A stretch of DNA of 64,000 nucleotides from Geodermatophilus siccatus (GTDB taxonomy: Bacteria; Actinomycetota; Actinomycetes; Mycobacteriales; Geodermatophilaceae), in the NCBI RefSeq assembly GCF_900103785.1, contig NZ_FNHE01000002.1:514298-578297 (forward strand), given 5' to 3'. Made by a program: the position numbers and the translations under genes. Positions 16,589 through 30,909 of the stretch are shown here, in pieces. The notes below the pieces were generated by a model that searched no databases, was not told the origin of the DNA, and worked only from the letters and a program-made list of their open reading frames with translations. The stretch's first letter is position 1; every line of letters begins with the position of its first letter.

Positions 16589-16635
16589 CGGTCAGCGCCC
16601 CGGTCCGGCAGCGGGCCGGGCCGGGGCGCCGACCG
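16589..16635. terminator. Bidirectional hairpin between convergent genes
   Basis: A 5-bp plus 9-bp stem with one mismatch (16589-16603 with 16621-16635, 17-nt loop) starts four bases after the phaC stop and lies 20 bp beyond the end of the opposing hydrolase gene. Confidence 0.7.
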
Positions 16636-16654
16636 GCCGCCGCCGGACGCGGTG

Positions 16655-17581
16655 CTAGCGGTGGCGGGGTTCGCGGGCGACGAGGGCCTGCAGCTCCGCG
16701 CGCATCACCTCGGGGTACTGCAGCGGCACGAAATGGGTGCCCGCCAGCGTGCGGAGCCGGGCGCCGGGCACCGCCTCGGCCGCCGTCCGGACGTCGACCG
16801 GGTCGACCAGGGTGTCGTAGCGGCCGGCCACGAACGTGACCGGGCAGCTCACCCCGGCGACGTCCAGCGGCGCGTGCTCGGCGACGGCCAGGGCCAGGTG
16901 CCGGTACCAGCGCCAGTCGTGCCGCGAGAACTCGTGCAGCACGTGGTACAGCGCGGCCGGGTGGGTGGCCTCCCGCGCGGGCCCGGTGAACCCGGCCGGC
17001 GTCAGCAGCTCGTGCCACGGCGGCAGGCTGGCCACGACCACCGGCAGCAGCGGACCCACGACCGGCAGCAGCCGGCTGCTCAGCCGGCCTGCCGGCGCCC
17101 GCAGCCGCCGCGGCAGGCCGTAGGGGGCGAACATCGCCGAGAAGCTCCCGCCCGGCACGCCGGCGACAGCGAGCAGCGACCGGACGCGCGAGGACTGCTC
17201 CAGCGCCAGCTCGAAGGCCACGTTGACCCCGAGCGACCAGCCGACCACCGTCGCCGACGGCATGTCGAAGGCGTCGAGGACGGCGCGGGCGTCGTCGGCG
17301 TGGTCCTCGACCCGCACCCGGCTGCGGTCGGCCGGCCGCTCGGAGCCGGCCAGACCGCGGTGTGCCCAGGTGACGACCCGGAAGCCGCTGTCCCGCTCGA
17401 CCACCCGGGGCCAGGCCGCCGGCGGCGCGCCCAGACCGTTGCACAGCAGGACCGGGACGCCGTCCCCGCCGTTGGTCCAGGCGCGCAGCCGCGTGCCGTC
17501 CGCGGCCCGCACCGTCGTGTGGCCTCCCTGCAGGGGCCCGCCGCGAGCCTGCGAGTGGCGGGGGGCAGGGAGGTCCTCCAT
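16655..17581 (-). CDS. Alpha/beta hydrolase
   Basis: 308 residues, alpha/beta-hydrolase fold. Nucleophile elbow GWSLG, acid in GRYDTLVDP and histidine in GTHFVPLQYP; oxyanion region LLCNGLGAPPAAW. No signal peptide. The ATG overlaps the stop of the KAS III gene by one base (TGATG), so it is translationally coupled. In this setting it may act as an acyl-CoA or ester thioesterase/depolymerase-type enzyme; that role is inferred from the neighbours, not from the sequence. Confidence 0.87.
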   Translation of the reverse strand: MEDLPAPRHSQARGGPLQGGHTTVRAADGTRLRAWTNGGDGVPVLLCNGLGAPPAAWPRVVERDSGFRVVTWAHRGLAGSERPADRSRVRVEDHADDARAVLDAFDMPSATVVGWSLGVNVAFELALEQSSRVRSLLAVAGVPGGSFSAMFAPYGLPRRLRAPAGRLSSRLLPVVGPLLPVVVASLPPWHELLTPAGFTGPAREATHPAALYHVLHEFSRHDWRWYRHLALAVAEHAPLDVAGVSCPVTFVAGRYDTLVDPVDVRTAAEAVPGARLRTLAGTHFVPLQYPEVMRAELQALVAREPRHR

Positions 17582-19548
17582 CAGGTGAAGGCCTCCCGCA
17601 TCCCCTCCGAGGCCGACCCGGGCTGCGTCTCGTCGGCCGGCGCCGGGGCGGGCATCTCGGCACCGTGCTCGTGCGGCGCGGACGAGCCCTGGACGGCGAC
17701 CACCGCCGGGTCGACCCGCATCACGGCGTACCCGGCCACCGCGCCCGCACCGAACCCCGGCGCGAAGACCCGCACCGGCTCGGTGACCACCCCGTCGCGC
17801 ACGGCGTCGTGGATGGCCAGCGGGATGCTCGCCGAGGAGGTGTTGCCGACCTTCTCGATGTTGAAGTAGAGCTGGTCGGCGGTCAGCCCGGCCCGCTCGG
17901 CCAGGCCGATCACCATCGTCTTGTTCGCCTGGTGCGGCACGATCAGGTCGATGGCGTCCATCAGCGACCCGTCCCGGCCGTCCGGGGCGGGCAGCTGCCC
18001 CAGCTCGTCGATCATCTGCGAGAGGTAGCGGCCCGCCAGCGCCTTCACCTGCGGGCCGAACACCGTGATGTTGTTGTCGAACTCGGGGTTCGGCCAGAGG
18101 ATCGAGTTCACCTCGCTGGCCGGGCCGCTGGCGTAGGTCTTCATGTAGTCGATGTCGCCCTCGGTCCCCTCGGGGGCCGGGCCGACGACCAGCGCCGCCG
18201 CGCCGTCGCCGAAGATCATCCGCGACGTGCGGACGTTGCCGATCTTGTCGGAGAACTTCTCGACGCAGACGACGAGGACCGGCCGCTCGACCTCCTGCAG
18301 CATCCGCACGGCGTCGGCGACGCCGTAGGGCATGCCCGCGCAGGCGGCGATGATGTCGTAGGCCGCGTACACCTGGTGCATCCCGAGCTGGCCGCAGAGG
18401 TAGGTGGCCAGGGACGGGATGAGCCGGGAGCTGGTGCAGGTGCAGACCAGCACGGCGCCGATCTCCTCCGGCTGCCGCCCCGCCTTGTCCAGTGCGGCCT
18501 CGGCGGCCTCGAGGGCGAGGTCCTCCAGCGGGAGCGAGCTGTACTCGCGCTGCTCGATGCCGGTCTTGGACGAGATCTCGTCGGCGCTCATCGGCGACCA
18601 GTTGTAGGCGGTGTTGCGGATCAGGTCGTCGTTGCTGCACACCTGGTCGCCGTGCACCGCGGCCAGCGCCTCGATCCGCGGCTGCACTGAGAAGCGCTGC
18701 CGCACGTCGAGCTCGGGGTAGGGCCGCACCGGCGGCCGCGACTCCCGGGGTCCGGCGACGTGCCGGGGCTCGGCACCCGCGCGCAGCCGGCGCAGGAAGG
18801 CCCGCACCTCCTTGTCCCGCGGGTGGAAGGCGACCACGTAGTCGTCGTCCTTCAGGTCGTCGGCCCGGGCCAGCTCCATCTTCGACCGGTCCCAGGGGTA
18901 CTGGTTGTGCAGCACCATCGCCCAGCGGTGCAGCGCCTCGAGCTCCGGCACGTCCTCGGAGACGTCGAGGATGTCGGTGTAGTCGTAGACCGGGTAGTCC
19001 GGGTCGTAGTCCGGCAGCCGGAAGGTCAGCGCGCCCGGCTGCTCCAGGAACTCCGCGACCGTCGGCTTGACCGCCGGCAGCGTCGAGGCGTGGTGCTTCC
19101 GGTGGCCGTAGACGTCGAACAGGATGTCGAAGATCCGGTCCTCGCAGCCCTCGTCCCACCGCGACGGCAGCTGCGGGTAGGCCTCCTCCACCGCGGCGAT
19201 CTTGGTCTCGCCGTCCTCCCAGGGCTCCAGCACCGGGAGGAACACGTCCGAGCGCGACCGGGGGACGTCGGCCCAGCGGGTGGGCCGCTTGTCGTACATG
19301 GTGATCGAGAAGCGGTTGGCCCAGAACAGGTTCAGGGCCATGTCCCGCATCAGGTCGTACCGGGTGGCGTAGGCCCCGGTGCGCACCCGCTCGAGGATCT
19401 CGGTGCCGCTGGGGGCCTTGGTCTCGAAGTCCCGGCGGATGACGCTGTCGAGTTGTTCGAGCGTCTCCACGGTGGAGAAGTCCAGCTCGGGCATGATGTT
19501 CGACGGGAACACCATGCGGCCGTGCCGGTTCAGGACGAACGCGTTCAC
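17581..19548 (-). CDS. 3-oxoacyl synthase III (KAS III-type) with ~285-residue N-terminal extension
   Basis: 655 residues, twice the usual KAS III length. The KAS III part starts near residue 285. It has catalytic C403 (IIAACAGMPYG), H539 (VPHQANK) and N569 (EKVGNTSSASIPLA), the complete Cys-His-Asn decarboxylating triad. It would condense an acyl-CoA with malonyl-CoA or malonyl-ACP. Residues 1-285 match no family I can name; they include aromatic and acidic stretches and a WDRSKMELARADDL segment. A Pro/Glu-rich tail follows the thiolase fold. GTG start with GAGGA upstream. It lies 25 bp after the carboxylase gene. Confidence 0.87.
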   Translation of the reverse strand: MNAFVLNRHGRMVFPSNIMPELDFSTVETLEQLDSVIRRDFETKAPSGTEILERVRTGAYATRYDLMRDMALNLFWANRFSITMYDKRPTRWADVPRSRSDVFLPVLEPWEDGETKIAAVEEAYPQLPSRWDEGCEDRIFDILFDVYGHRKHHASTLPAVKPTVAEFLEQPGALTFRLPDYDPDYPVYDYTDILDVSEDVPELEALHRWAMVLHNQYPWDRSKMELARADDLKDDDYVVAFHPRDKEVRAFLRRLRAGAEPRHVAGPRESRPPVRPYPELDVRQRFSVQPRIEALAAVHGDQVCSNDDLIRNTAYNWSPMSADEISSKTGIEQREYSSLPLEDLALEAAEAALDKAGRQPEEIGAVLVCTCTSSRLIPSLATYLCGQLGMHQVYAAYDIIAACAGMPYGVADAVRMLQEVERPVLVVCVEKFSDKIGNVRTSRMIFGDGAAALVVGPAPEGTEGDIDYMKTYASGPASEVNSILWPNPEFDNNITVFGPQVKALAGRYLSQMIDELGQLPAPDGRDGSLMDAIDLIVPHQANKTMVIGLAERAGLTADQLYFNIEKVGNTSSASIPLAIHDAVRDGVVTEPVRVFAPGFGAGAVAGYAVMRVDPAVVAVQGSSAPHEHGAEMPAPAPADETQPGSASEGMREAFT

Positions 19549-19573
19549 GGGAGTCCTCTCTGTGTCGGGCGGT

Positions 19574-25063
<5,490 letters not shown>

Positions 25064-25080
25064 CCGGACACCTCTCCCTG

Positions 25081-25112
25081 GTCGGTGGTGCTGGTGGTGG
25101 TGGTGGTTGGAA
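25081..25112. repeat. GGT-rich microsatellite
   Basis: A short run of GGT-type trinucleotides in the 79-bp gap between the reductase stop and the carboxylase start. It is close to, but does not include, the carboxylase ribosome-binding site. Confidence 0.6.
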
Positions 25113-25142
25113 GGCGAGCCCTGCCGCTGGACGTCCGTGCGG

Positions 25143-25958
25143 CTACATGTCCAGGCCGCCGTTGACCCCCCAGACCTGCCCGGTGATGTAGCCGGAGGCG
25201 TCGGCGGCGAGGAAGTGCACGACGCGGGCGACCTCCTCGGGCTCGCCCAGCCGGCCGATCGGGGTCTTGGCCCTGAGCTGGTCGAGGACCTTGTCCGGCA
25301 CCGTCCCGAGCATCTCGGTGGCGGTGTAGCCGGGCGTGACGGCGTTGACCGTGATGCCCAGGCCGTCGGCCTTGCCGGAGCGCTGCACCTGGTGCGCGGC
25401 CTCGCGGGCCAGCGTCTTGGTCAGGCCCAGCAGCCCGGCCTTGGCCGAGGCGTAGTTGGACTGGCCGATGCCGCCCATCTCGCCGATGACCGAGGAGATC
25501 ATGACGATCCGCCCGGTGCCGCGCTCCAGCATGTGCTTGAGCGCGGCCTGGGACAGGTAGAAGGCGCCGGACAGGTTGACGTCGATGACCCGGCGCCAGT
25601 CGTCGTCGGTCATCTTCAGCACGGTCCGGTCGGCGGTGATGCCGGCGTTGTTGACCAGGATGTCGAGGCGACCGTGCTGCTCGATGACCTCGGCGACGGT
25701 GCGCCGGCAGTCGTCGGGATTGGCGATGTCGCCCTTGTGCACGGAGAAGCCCTGGTCGGGGAAGTCGTCGCAGAACTGCTTGCGGAACCGCTCGGCGGCC
25801 TCGTCGTTGCCGCTGTAGCCGGCGGCGACGTCGGCACCCTGGGCGGCCATGCTGCGGCAGATCGCCGCGCCTATCCCCCGGGTGCCGCCCGTCACGAACG
25901 CCACCCGGCCGGAGAGCTTGTCGCCCGTCCTGCTGGTCCGTTCCTGGGTCGCTGTCAC
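25143..25958 (-). CDS. 3-oxoacyl-CoA/ACP reductase (FabG/PhaB-like SDR)
   Basis: 271 residues, classical short-chain dehydrogenase. The cofactor site is TGGTRGIG, then NNAG, catalytic Ser in MISSV and the YASAK active-site pair (Tyr and Lys), ending in GQVWGVNGGLDM as in PhaB/FabG. It is somewhat longer than FabG because of an N-terminal lead of about 18 residues. GTG start with AGGAGG five bases upstream. First gene of the fabG-acc-kasIII-hydrolase run. It would reduce acetoacetyl-CoA or 3-oxoacyl-ACP with NADPH. Confidence 0.92.
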   Translation of the reverse strand: MTATQERTSRTGDKLSGRVAFVTGGTRGIGAAICRSMAAQGADVAAGYSGNDEAAERFRKQFCDDFPDQGFSVHKGDIANPDDCRRTVAEVIEQHGRLDILVNNAGITADRTVLKMTDDDWRRVIDVNLSGAFYLSQAALKHMLERGTGRIVMISSVIGEMGGIGQSNYASAKAGLLGLTKTLAREAAHQVQRSGKADGLGITVNAVTPGYTATEMLGTVPDKVLDQLRAKTPIGRLGEPEEVARVVHFLAADASGYITGQVWGVNGGLDM

Positions 25959-26261
25959 CGGCTCCTCCTGCGGCTCGGGCGCGTGCGCCTCGTTCCTTGG
26001 GCCGGAGCCGATGGGCTGGTGACGCCGTCGGCTCCGGCAGCGGGTACGGGCAGCATGGTGCCGAGCGGGCGGTACGGCAAGACAGGGCCCGGCTCCCTCC
26101 TGCGACGACACGGCGCGCCGTCGCACAGGCCGTTGCGTGAGTCCGACACGCGCGGTCGCCGACGCGCGGGCTGCCCGCCCGGACCCCCACCCTCGAGTCG
26201 TGGCCGTGCGCGAGGAACGGGAGAGTGGCCGGCGCTCCCGCCCCCGACGGACAGGAACGCC
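25959..26261. other. Divergent intergenic region with hairpin
   Basis: A 303-bp gap between the divergently read reductase and a secreted-protein gene, so promoters for both should lie here. It holds a perfect 11-bp inverted repeat (26001-26011 with 26028-26038, 16-nt loop), about 45 bp upstream of the reductase start. No gene and no clear -10/-35 pair was identified. Confidence 0.5.
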
Positions 26262-26810
26262 ATGAGGACACCGACCCGCCGCACCGTGACCACCGCCGCC
26301 GCAGGGCTGACCGGCCTGTGCGCCGCCGTCCTGGTGCCGGCGGTCGCCGCCCCCCAGGCCGCCGCCCACCCCGGCCCGGAGCCGCACGGGTGGGTCGAGA
26401 CGGCGTGGCTGACCGGGTACAGCCTGGAGGACAACTCGCCCGCCGGGACCCGTGCCACCTCCTCCGGCCGCAAGGCCGGCGGCACGGGGACCCACGACGA
26501 CCCGATCACGCTCGCCGTGGGCTACGCGGGGGGCGACGAGTTCCCCGTCGGGACGGTCTTCTACGTCCCGCTGGTCCGCGCGTACTTCGTGGTGGAGGAC
26601 CGCTGCGGCGGCTGCTCGGACTGGACGCCCGAGGCCGACTACACCATCGACCTGTGGGTCGGCAGCGACCCGGACTCCTCCTGCATGTACGCCATCACCG
26701 GGGCGCACACCGTCGTCCGCGACGCCGGCCCGGGCTGGGCCGTGGAGTACCGGCCGTACGAGCTCGGCTCGGACTGCAGCACCTTCGGCGAGACCCCGAG
26801 GGCGGCCTGA
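26262..26810 (+). CDS. Secreted double-psi beta-barrel (3D/expansin-like) protein
   Basis: 182 residues with a clear export signal (residues 1 to about 37, twin-Arg-like RRTVTTAAAG start and AxA before HPGPEP). The mature part has FPVGTVFYVP followed by VVEDRCGGCSDW and YTIDLWVGSD. This pattern of a beta-barrel ending in an acidic Asp is seen in 3D/RlpA/expansin-type folds. Four cysteines in the mature chain may form two disulfides. Likely acts on, or binds, the cell wall or polysaccharide; the exact role is unknown. ATG with AGGAA upstream. Confidence 0.72.
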   Translation: MRTPTRRTVTTAAAGLTGLCAAVLVPAVAAPQAAAHPGPEPHGWVETAWLTGYSLEDNSPAGTRATSSGRKAGGTGTHDDPITLAVGYAGGDEFPVGTVFYVPLVRAYFVVEDRCGGCSDWTPEADYTIDLWVGSDPDSSCMYAITGAHTVVRDAGPGWAVEYRPYELGSDCSTFGETPRAA

Positions 26811-26871
26811 GCGGACCTGCGGCACCGGCGACGGGTCAGTACGGTCGGCGCACGTCCCGACGGAGGTGCCC

Positions 26872-27957
26872 GTGCCCGACCAGCCCGCTCCCCCGCCGGG
26901 CTGGTCGCTGCGGGCCCTCGGCGCCGCCAACCGCGTCAAGACGCAGCTCGACCGGGTGCTCTCCGAGCGCGCCCGCGCCCGCGGTTGGACGACGGCCGCG
27001 CTCGGCTACCCCGGCTACGCCGCGCAGGGCCGGGCGCGGGTGCGCGGGCGGCTGCTGCTGGCCCCGCCGGGCAGCGACCCGAACGCCCGCCTCGACATCC
27101 CGGGGTGGCGCCGGCTGCTGACCCTCGAGCAGCCGCACGGCGAGGTCGACGTGACCCTCGACGGCGTGCGGGTCCGTGCCCGCGCCGACGGGGCAGGCGT
27201 GGTCGACCTCGTCGTCCCCGCCGAGCTGCCGCCCGGGCGCGCGGCGGCGCTGCTGCACCCGGAGGGCCGCCCGCCGGTGCCCGCACCGCTGCACGTCGCC
27301 GCCCCGGACGCCACGCGCGGCGTCGTCTGCGACATCGACGACACCGTCTGGATCACCGGCATCCGCCACCCGCTGCGCGCCGCCTGGCGCACCTTCGCGG
27401 GCAACGGCGCGACCCGCCGTCCGGTCGCCGGCATGGCCGCGCTGCTCACCCGGCTGACCGCGGCCGAGGCCTGCGCGCCGGTCGTCTACGTGAGCAACGG
27501 GCCGTGGAACCTGGCCGGTCCGATCTCCGCCTTCCTCGAGCGGCACGGCTTCCCCGCCGGGGCGCTGCTGCTGACCGACTGGGGCATCAGCCCGCGCGCC
27601 TGGTTCCGCAGCGGCCGGGCGCACAAGCGGGCCTCGCTCGAGCGGCTGGCGAGCGACCTGCCCGGCGTGCGGTGGGTCCTCGTCGGCGACGACGGCGAGC
27701 ACGACCCGGAGGTCTACCGCGACTTCGCCCGGTCGCACCCGGAGCACGTCGCCGCGATCGCACTGCGCACCGTCGCCCCGATCGGCACGACCCCGCCGGA
27801 GACCGAGGAGCGGGTCGGCACCGTCCCGGTCGTCCGCGCCGGCGACGGCCGGGCGCTCGCCGACCTGCTCGACCGTGCCGGGGTGCTCGCCGCACCCGCC
27901 CTCGGGGGGGTAGGCGGGCCGGTCAGGCGGGACGGACGACGAGCGGCAGACGGGTGA
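26872..27957 (+). CDS. App1-type phosphatidate phosphatase domain protein (DUF2183)
   Basis: 361 residues. The HAD-like catalytic motif DIDDTVW lies near residue 158, followed by VVYVSNGPWNL, KRASLERL and VLVGDDGEHDPEVY, as in the App1/DUF2183 family of lipid phosphatases. An N-terminal beta-rich region of about 140 residues precedes it. GTG at 26872 is preferred because GGAGG lies five bases upstream; a GTG two codons earlier is possible. Its 3' end overlaps the convergent P450 gene by 35 bp. Confidence 0.88.
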   Translation: MPDQPAPPPGWSLRALGAANRVKTQLDRVLSERARARGWTTAALGYPGYAAQGRARVRGRLLLAPPGSDPNARLDIPGWRRLLTLEQPHGEVDVTLDGVRVRARADGAGVVDLVVPAELPPGRAAALLHPEGRPPVPAPLHVAAPDATRGVVCDIDDTVWITGIRHPLRAAWRTFAGNGATRRPVAGMAALLTRLTAAEACAPVVYVSNGPWNLAGPISAFLERHGFPAGALLLTDWGISPRAWFRSGRAHKRASLERLASDLPGVRWVLVGDDGEHDPEVYRDFARSHPEHVAAIALRTVAPIGTTPPETEERVGTVPVVRAGDGRALADLLDRAGVLAAPALGGVGGPVRRDGRRAADG

Positions 27958-29110
27958 CGGCGACCATCGTCCACGGGTTGCGGTGCTCGACCGGCTCGTC
28001 GGCGGCGACCTCGACGTCGCGGTAGCGCTCGAACAGCAGGCGCAGCGCCACCCTGGCCTCGAGCCGGGCCAGCGGCGCGCCGAGGCAGAAGTGGACGCCG
28101 TGCCCGAAGGTCAGGTGCGGGTTGGGCCGGCGGTGCAGGTCGAAGCGCTGCGGCTCGGCGAACACGCGGCCGTCCCGGTTGGCCGCGGCCAGCCAGGGCA
28201 GCACGACCTGCCCGGCCGGGATGCGCGCGCCGCCCACCCACGCGTCGGTGGTGGTGAGCCGGGCCAGGCGCGGGAACGGCGTCCGCAGCCGCAGCACCTC
28301 CTCGATCGCGGCCGGCAGCAGGGCCGGGTCGGCGCGCACCGCGGCGGCGGCCCCGGGCGCGTCGGAGAAGGCCAGCACGGCGTTGCCCAGCGTCGCGGTG
28401 GTGGTGATGTGGCCGGCGACGAGCAGCAGGCCGACGAAGCCGACGATCTCCTCGTAGGCCAGCCGCTCGCCGTCCACCTCGGCCTGCACCAGGCGGCTGG
28501 TCAGGTCGCTGCCCGGGCGCCGCCGCCGGGACCGGATGTGGGCGAGGAAGTACTCGTTCATCTCCCGGACGACGGGCGCGACGGCGCTCATGGCCTGCTC
28601 CCCGGCCTCGAGCAGCGCCTGGTCGGGGTCGATCTCCTGGCCGAGCAGCACGTCGGCCCACCGGCGGAAGAGCGCCCGGTCGGAGGTCGGGACGCCGAGC
28701 AGTTCGGCGATGACGATGACCGGCAGGGGGTAGGCCAGCGCGTCGACCAGGTCGAAGCGCTCGCCGGCCTCGTCCAGCAGCTCGGTGGTCAGTGCGGAGA
28801 TGCGCGGCTCGAGGTCGGCCACGACACGCGGGGTGAACGCCTGGCTGACCAGGGAGCGCAGCGTGCGGTGCCGCGGCGGGTCCATCCGGACGAGGTTGCC
28901 GCGCTGGAAGAGCGCGAAGTCGTCCTGGGCGGGCTGCAGCGCGGTGAGGTCGGAGGAGAACACGGCCGGGTCGGAGAGGACGGTGCTCGCCTCCGGGTGG
29001 CCGAGCACGTGCCAGCACTGCTGGTGCTCGTCGAAGTGGACCTGACCCTGGTCCCGGCCGGCCTCCAGCCAGGCCAGGAACTCGTCGAACGTGGGTCGCG
29101 TGGTCGTCAT
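27923..29110 (-). CDS. Cytochrome P450
   Basis: 395-residue bacterial class I P450 needing external ferredoxin electrons. Haem site FGHGVHFCLGAPLAR with the Cys ligand; ExxR in IEEVLRLR. The I-helix reads LLVAGHITTT, so the acidic residue of the normal AGxE/DT pair is Ile; this variant also occurs, from memory, in some actinomycete biosynthetic P450s. ATG at 29110 with GGAGGTGA upstream. No ferredoxin or reductase gene is adjacent, and the substrate is unknown. Confidence 0.94.
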   Translation of the reverse strand: MTTTRPTFDEFLAWLEAGRDQGQVHFDEHQQCWHVLGHPEASTVLSDPAVFSSDLTALQPAQDDFALFQRGNLVRMDPPRHRTLRSLVSQAFTPRVVADLEPRISALTTELLDEAGERFDLVDALAYPLPVIVIAELLGVPTSDRALFRRWADVLLGQEIDPDQALLEAGEQAMSAVAPVVREMNEYFLAHIRSRRRRPGSDLTSRLVQAEVDGERLAYEEIVGFVGLLLVAGHITTTATLGNAVLAFSDAPGAAAAVRADPALLPAAIEEVLRLRTPFPRLARLTTTDAWVGGARIPAGQVVLPWLAAANRDGRVFAEPQRFDLHRRPNPHLTFGHGVHFCLGAPLARLEARVALRLLFERYRDVEVAADEPVEHRNPWTMVAVTRLPLVVRPA

Positions 29111-29288
29111 GCGGGTCACCTCCGGGGAGGGGGCCGACGGTCCTCCCCTCCCGCACCGACCGCCAGGGGCGACCGGCACTGGTGCGCCAGGACGACGCGC
29201 CGGACGGCGCGGGCACCGACAGATGCCGCCAGAACGGAGGGGCGTTTTCGTCCCATTTCTGCCAGTGCCTCCGGGCGACGCCGTTCCG

Positions 29289-29294
29289 TAACGT
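29289..29294 (+). promoter_or_regulatory. Possible -10 box of the whiB gene
   Basis: TAACGT lies 71 bp upstream of the WhiB start, inside a short TCCGT-N6-ACGGA inverted repeat (29286-29301). No good -35 hexamer is visible. Confidence 0.35.
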
Positions 29295-29365
29295 CACGGA
29301 CAGCAACGAGGCCGTACCGGTCCGTCACTCACCCGTCCGACTCCCCCTTCCCCGAGGAGCCCTCC

Positions 29366-29704
29366 GTGTCCACGTTCTCCCGCCCGCACCTCTCCCTGGT
29401 CCCCGGCTGGTCCGACGCCCCCGCCGCCAGCCCCGCCGCCTCGCCGTGGACGGACCTGTCCCCCGTGGGCGACGCGTCGTGGCGGCTGGAGGCGCTGTGC
29501 GCGGAGACCGACCCCGAGGCGTTCTTCCCGGAGAAGGGCGGCTCGACCCGCGACGCCAAGCGCGTGTGCAGCGGCTGCACGGTGCGGGCCGAGTGCCTGG
29601 AGTTCGCCCTGGCCAACGACGAGCGCTTCGGCATCTGGGGCGGTCTCTCCGAGCGCGAGCGGCGCCGGCTGCGCCTGCAGCAGCGCACCCACCTCAGCGC
29701 CTGA
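29366..29704 (+). CDS. WhiB-family iron-sulfur regulator
   Basis: 112 residues with the four [4Fe-4S] cysteines: C45 (EALCAE), C68 and C71 (VCSGC) and C77 (AECLEF). The GIWGG turn and a basic C-terminal RERRRLRL tail follow. WhiB proteins bind region 4 of the principal sigma factor and sense redox or nitric oxide. GTG start with GAGGAG six bases upstream. The N-terminal ~40 residues are Pro/Ala/Ser-rich and less conserved. Confidence 0.93.
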   Translation: MSTFSRPHLSLVPGWSDAPAASPAASPWTDLSPVGDASWRLEALCAETDPEAFFPEKGGSTRDAKRVCSGCTVRAECLEFALANDERFGIWGGLSERERRRLRLQQRTHLSA

Positions 29705-29892
29705 CCCACCCCGCCTCCTGCCGGGGCGGCACCACGGCGCTCACCCGGACGGGATCCGGCGCCGGCGAGGTATCTGGCGGGCCGGCCGCTGCTCAGGTGG
29801 GTATCGGCCGACGCGCCCCCGGAGCGGGGCAGGGCCGGCAGGACTGCCGGCCGGCGGTGTCCCCGCCGGCCGGGCACGAGAGGAGGCGCACG

Positions 29893-30027
29893 GTGCTCGA
29901 TCGACTGCTCCTGCCGCCGCGGCCGCTGGTGGCGCTCGACCCCGGGGAGCACCTGGCCCCGGCCGGGGCCCGGCGGGCCGCGCTGACGAGCGGCGTCCGG
30001 GCCGACCCCCGCCGGGTGCACCCGTGA
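29893..30027 (+). CDS. Hypothetical small protein, 44 aa
   Basis: No family recognised. GTG start with AGGAGG upstream; the stop overlaps the next start as GTGA. These two signals support translation. The product has a basic, Pro/Ala-rich composition and no clear membrane segment. Confidence 0.4.
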   Translation: MLDRLLLPPRPLVALDPGEHLAPAGARRAALTSGVRADPRRVHP

Positions 30028-30284
30028 CCGGCGCCGGACCGGGGACGGGGGCCCCGCTGCACCACCCGGTGCAGACGTCCCCGCCGGTCGTCCTCGGCAG
30101 CCTCGCCGACCAGCTCGGCGCCGACTTCGCCTCCGCCTGCGCCGAGCTCGCCCGGGCCCGGCTGCGCCGGCGGGACCGGGACAGCCGCGAGCACCGGGCC
30201 GCCGTCGAGGAGTGCTCGGCCCGGGTCGACGTCGTCCTCGACCTGTACCTCGAGACCTGTCACGCCGGACGGGCGGTGCGCTGA
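30024..30284 (+). CDS. Hypothetical small helical protein, 86 aa
   Basis: No family recognised. From residue ~25 it looks helical and strongly charged, with heptad-like spacing that could form a coiled coil (SLADQLGADFASACAELARA). Coupled by GTGA to the preceding 44-residue frame. It precedes a run of unknown genes near the ECF sigma locus. Confidence 0.5.
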   Translation: MTGAGPGTGAPLHHPVQTSPPVVLGSLADQLGADFASACAELARARLRRRDRDSREHRAAVEECSARVDVVLDLYLETCHAGRAVR

Positions 30285-30390
30285 GCAGGACGGTCGCCGA
30301 CCTGCCCGGAGCCGACCACGCCGGAGCACCTCGTATCACGGCGCCCCGTGTCCGCTCCGGATGGGCACGGGAGCGACCAGGGAGGACGAG

Positions 30391-30855
30391 ATGACCTCGA
30401 GCGCAGGAGTCCGGCGGGGCGAGCGGTTCGACCGCGAGCAGATCGTGGTCCACACCGAGCACCGGCGGGTCGTCGTGGACCTGCCGGCCGACAGCGGGTC
30501 CCCCGACGTGACCGGGACCGACCGGCCGCTGCCCGCGCTGGGCCCCACTGTGCTGACGGTGCCCGGTCCGGCCTCCCGGGGAGCCCGGGACCTGCCGGAC
30601 GCCGACCTGCCCCGCACCGGCGGCAGCGACGGCGCGCCCGAGCCGGTGGATGCGGTGCCCCTCGAGCTCCGCCCCGACGGCCCCCTCGCGCCCTCCACCG
30701 TCGCCGGCCGCGTGCTGCGGCGGACACCCGTCGACGCCCGGCGGGAGGACGGCCGGGTGGCCCGGCAGGAGGGCGCAACGGCACGGCAGGCGCTCGGCCG
30801 CATCGGATCCCGCCGCCACGGGAACGGCCACGACGTCTCCGCACCCCGACCGTGA
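30391..30855 (+). CDS. Hypothetical protein, 154 aa
   Basis: No family recognised. Hydrophilic, rich in Arg, Asp and Pro, likely partly disordered, no membrane segment. ATG at 30391 has GGGAGGA upstream; an ATG 30 bases earlier is in frame but lacks a site. It lies 54 bp before the ECF-associated protein gene and could be cotranscribed. Confidence 0.5.
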   Translation: MTSSAGVRRGERFDREQIVVHTEHRRVVVDLPADSGSPDVTGTDRPLPALGPTVLTVPGPASRGARDLPDADLPRTGGSDGAPEPVDAVPLELRPDGPLAPSTVAGRVLRRTPVDARREDGRVARQEGATARQALGRIGSRRHGNGHDVSAPRP

Positions 30856-30909
30856 GCGAGGGGACGCCGGCGACCGCGACCGGAGCGAGCGGACGAGGAG
30901 CTGAGGGAC

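Noticed and set aside
26001..26038. Terminator hairpin
   Set aside because: It lies between divergent genes in a likely promoter region, not at the end of a gene; it was kept only as an unexplained inverted repeat.
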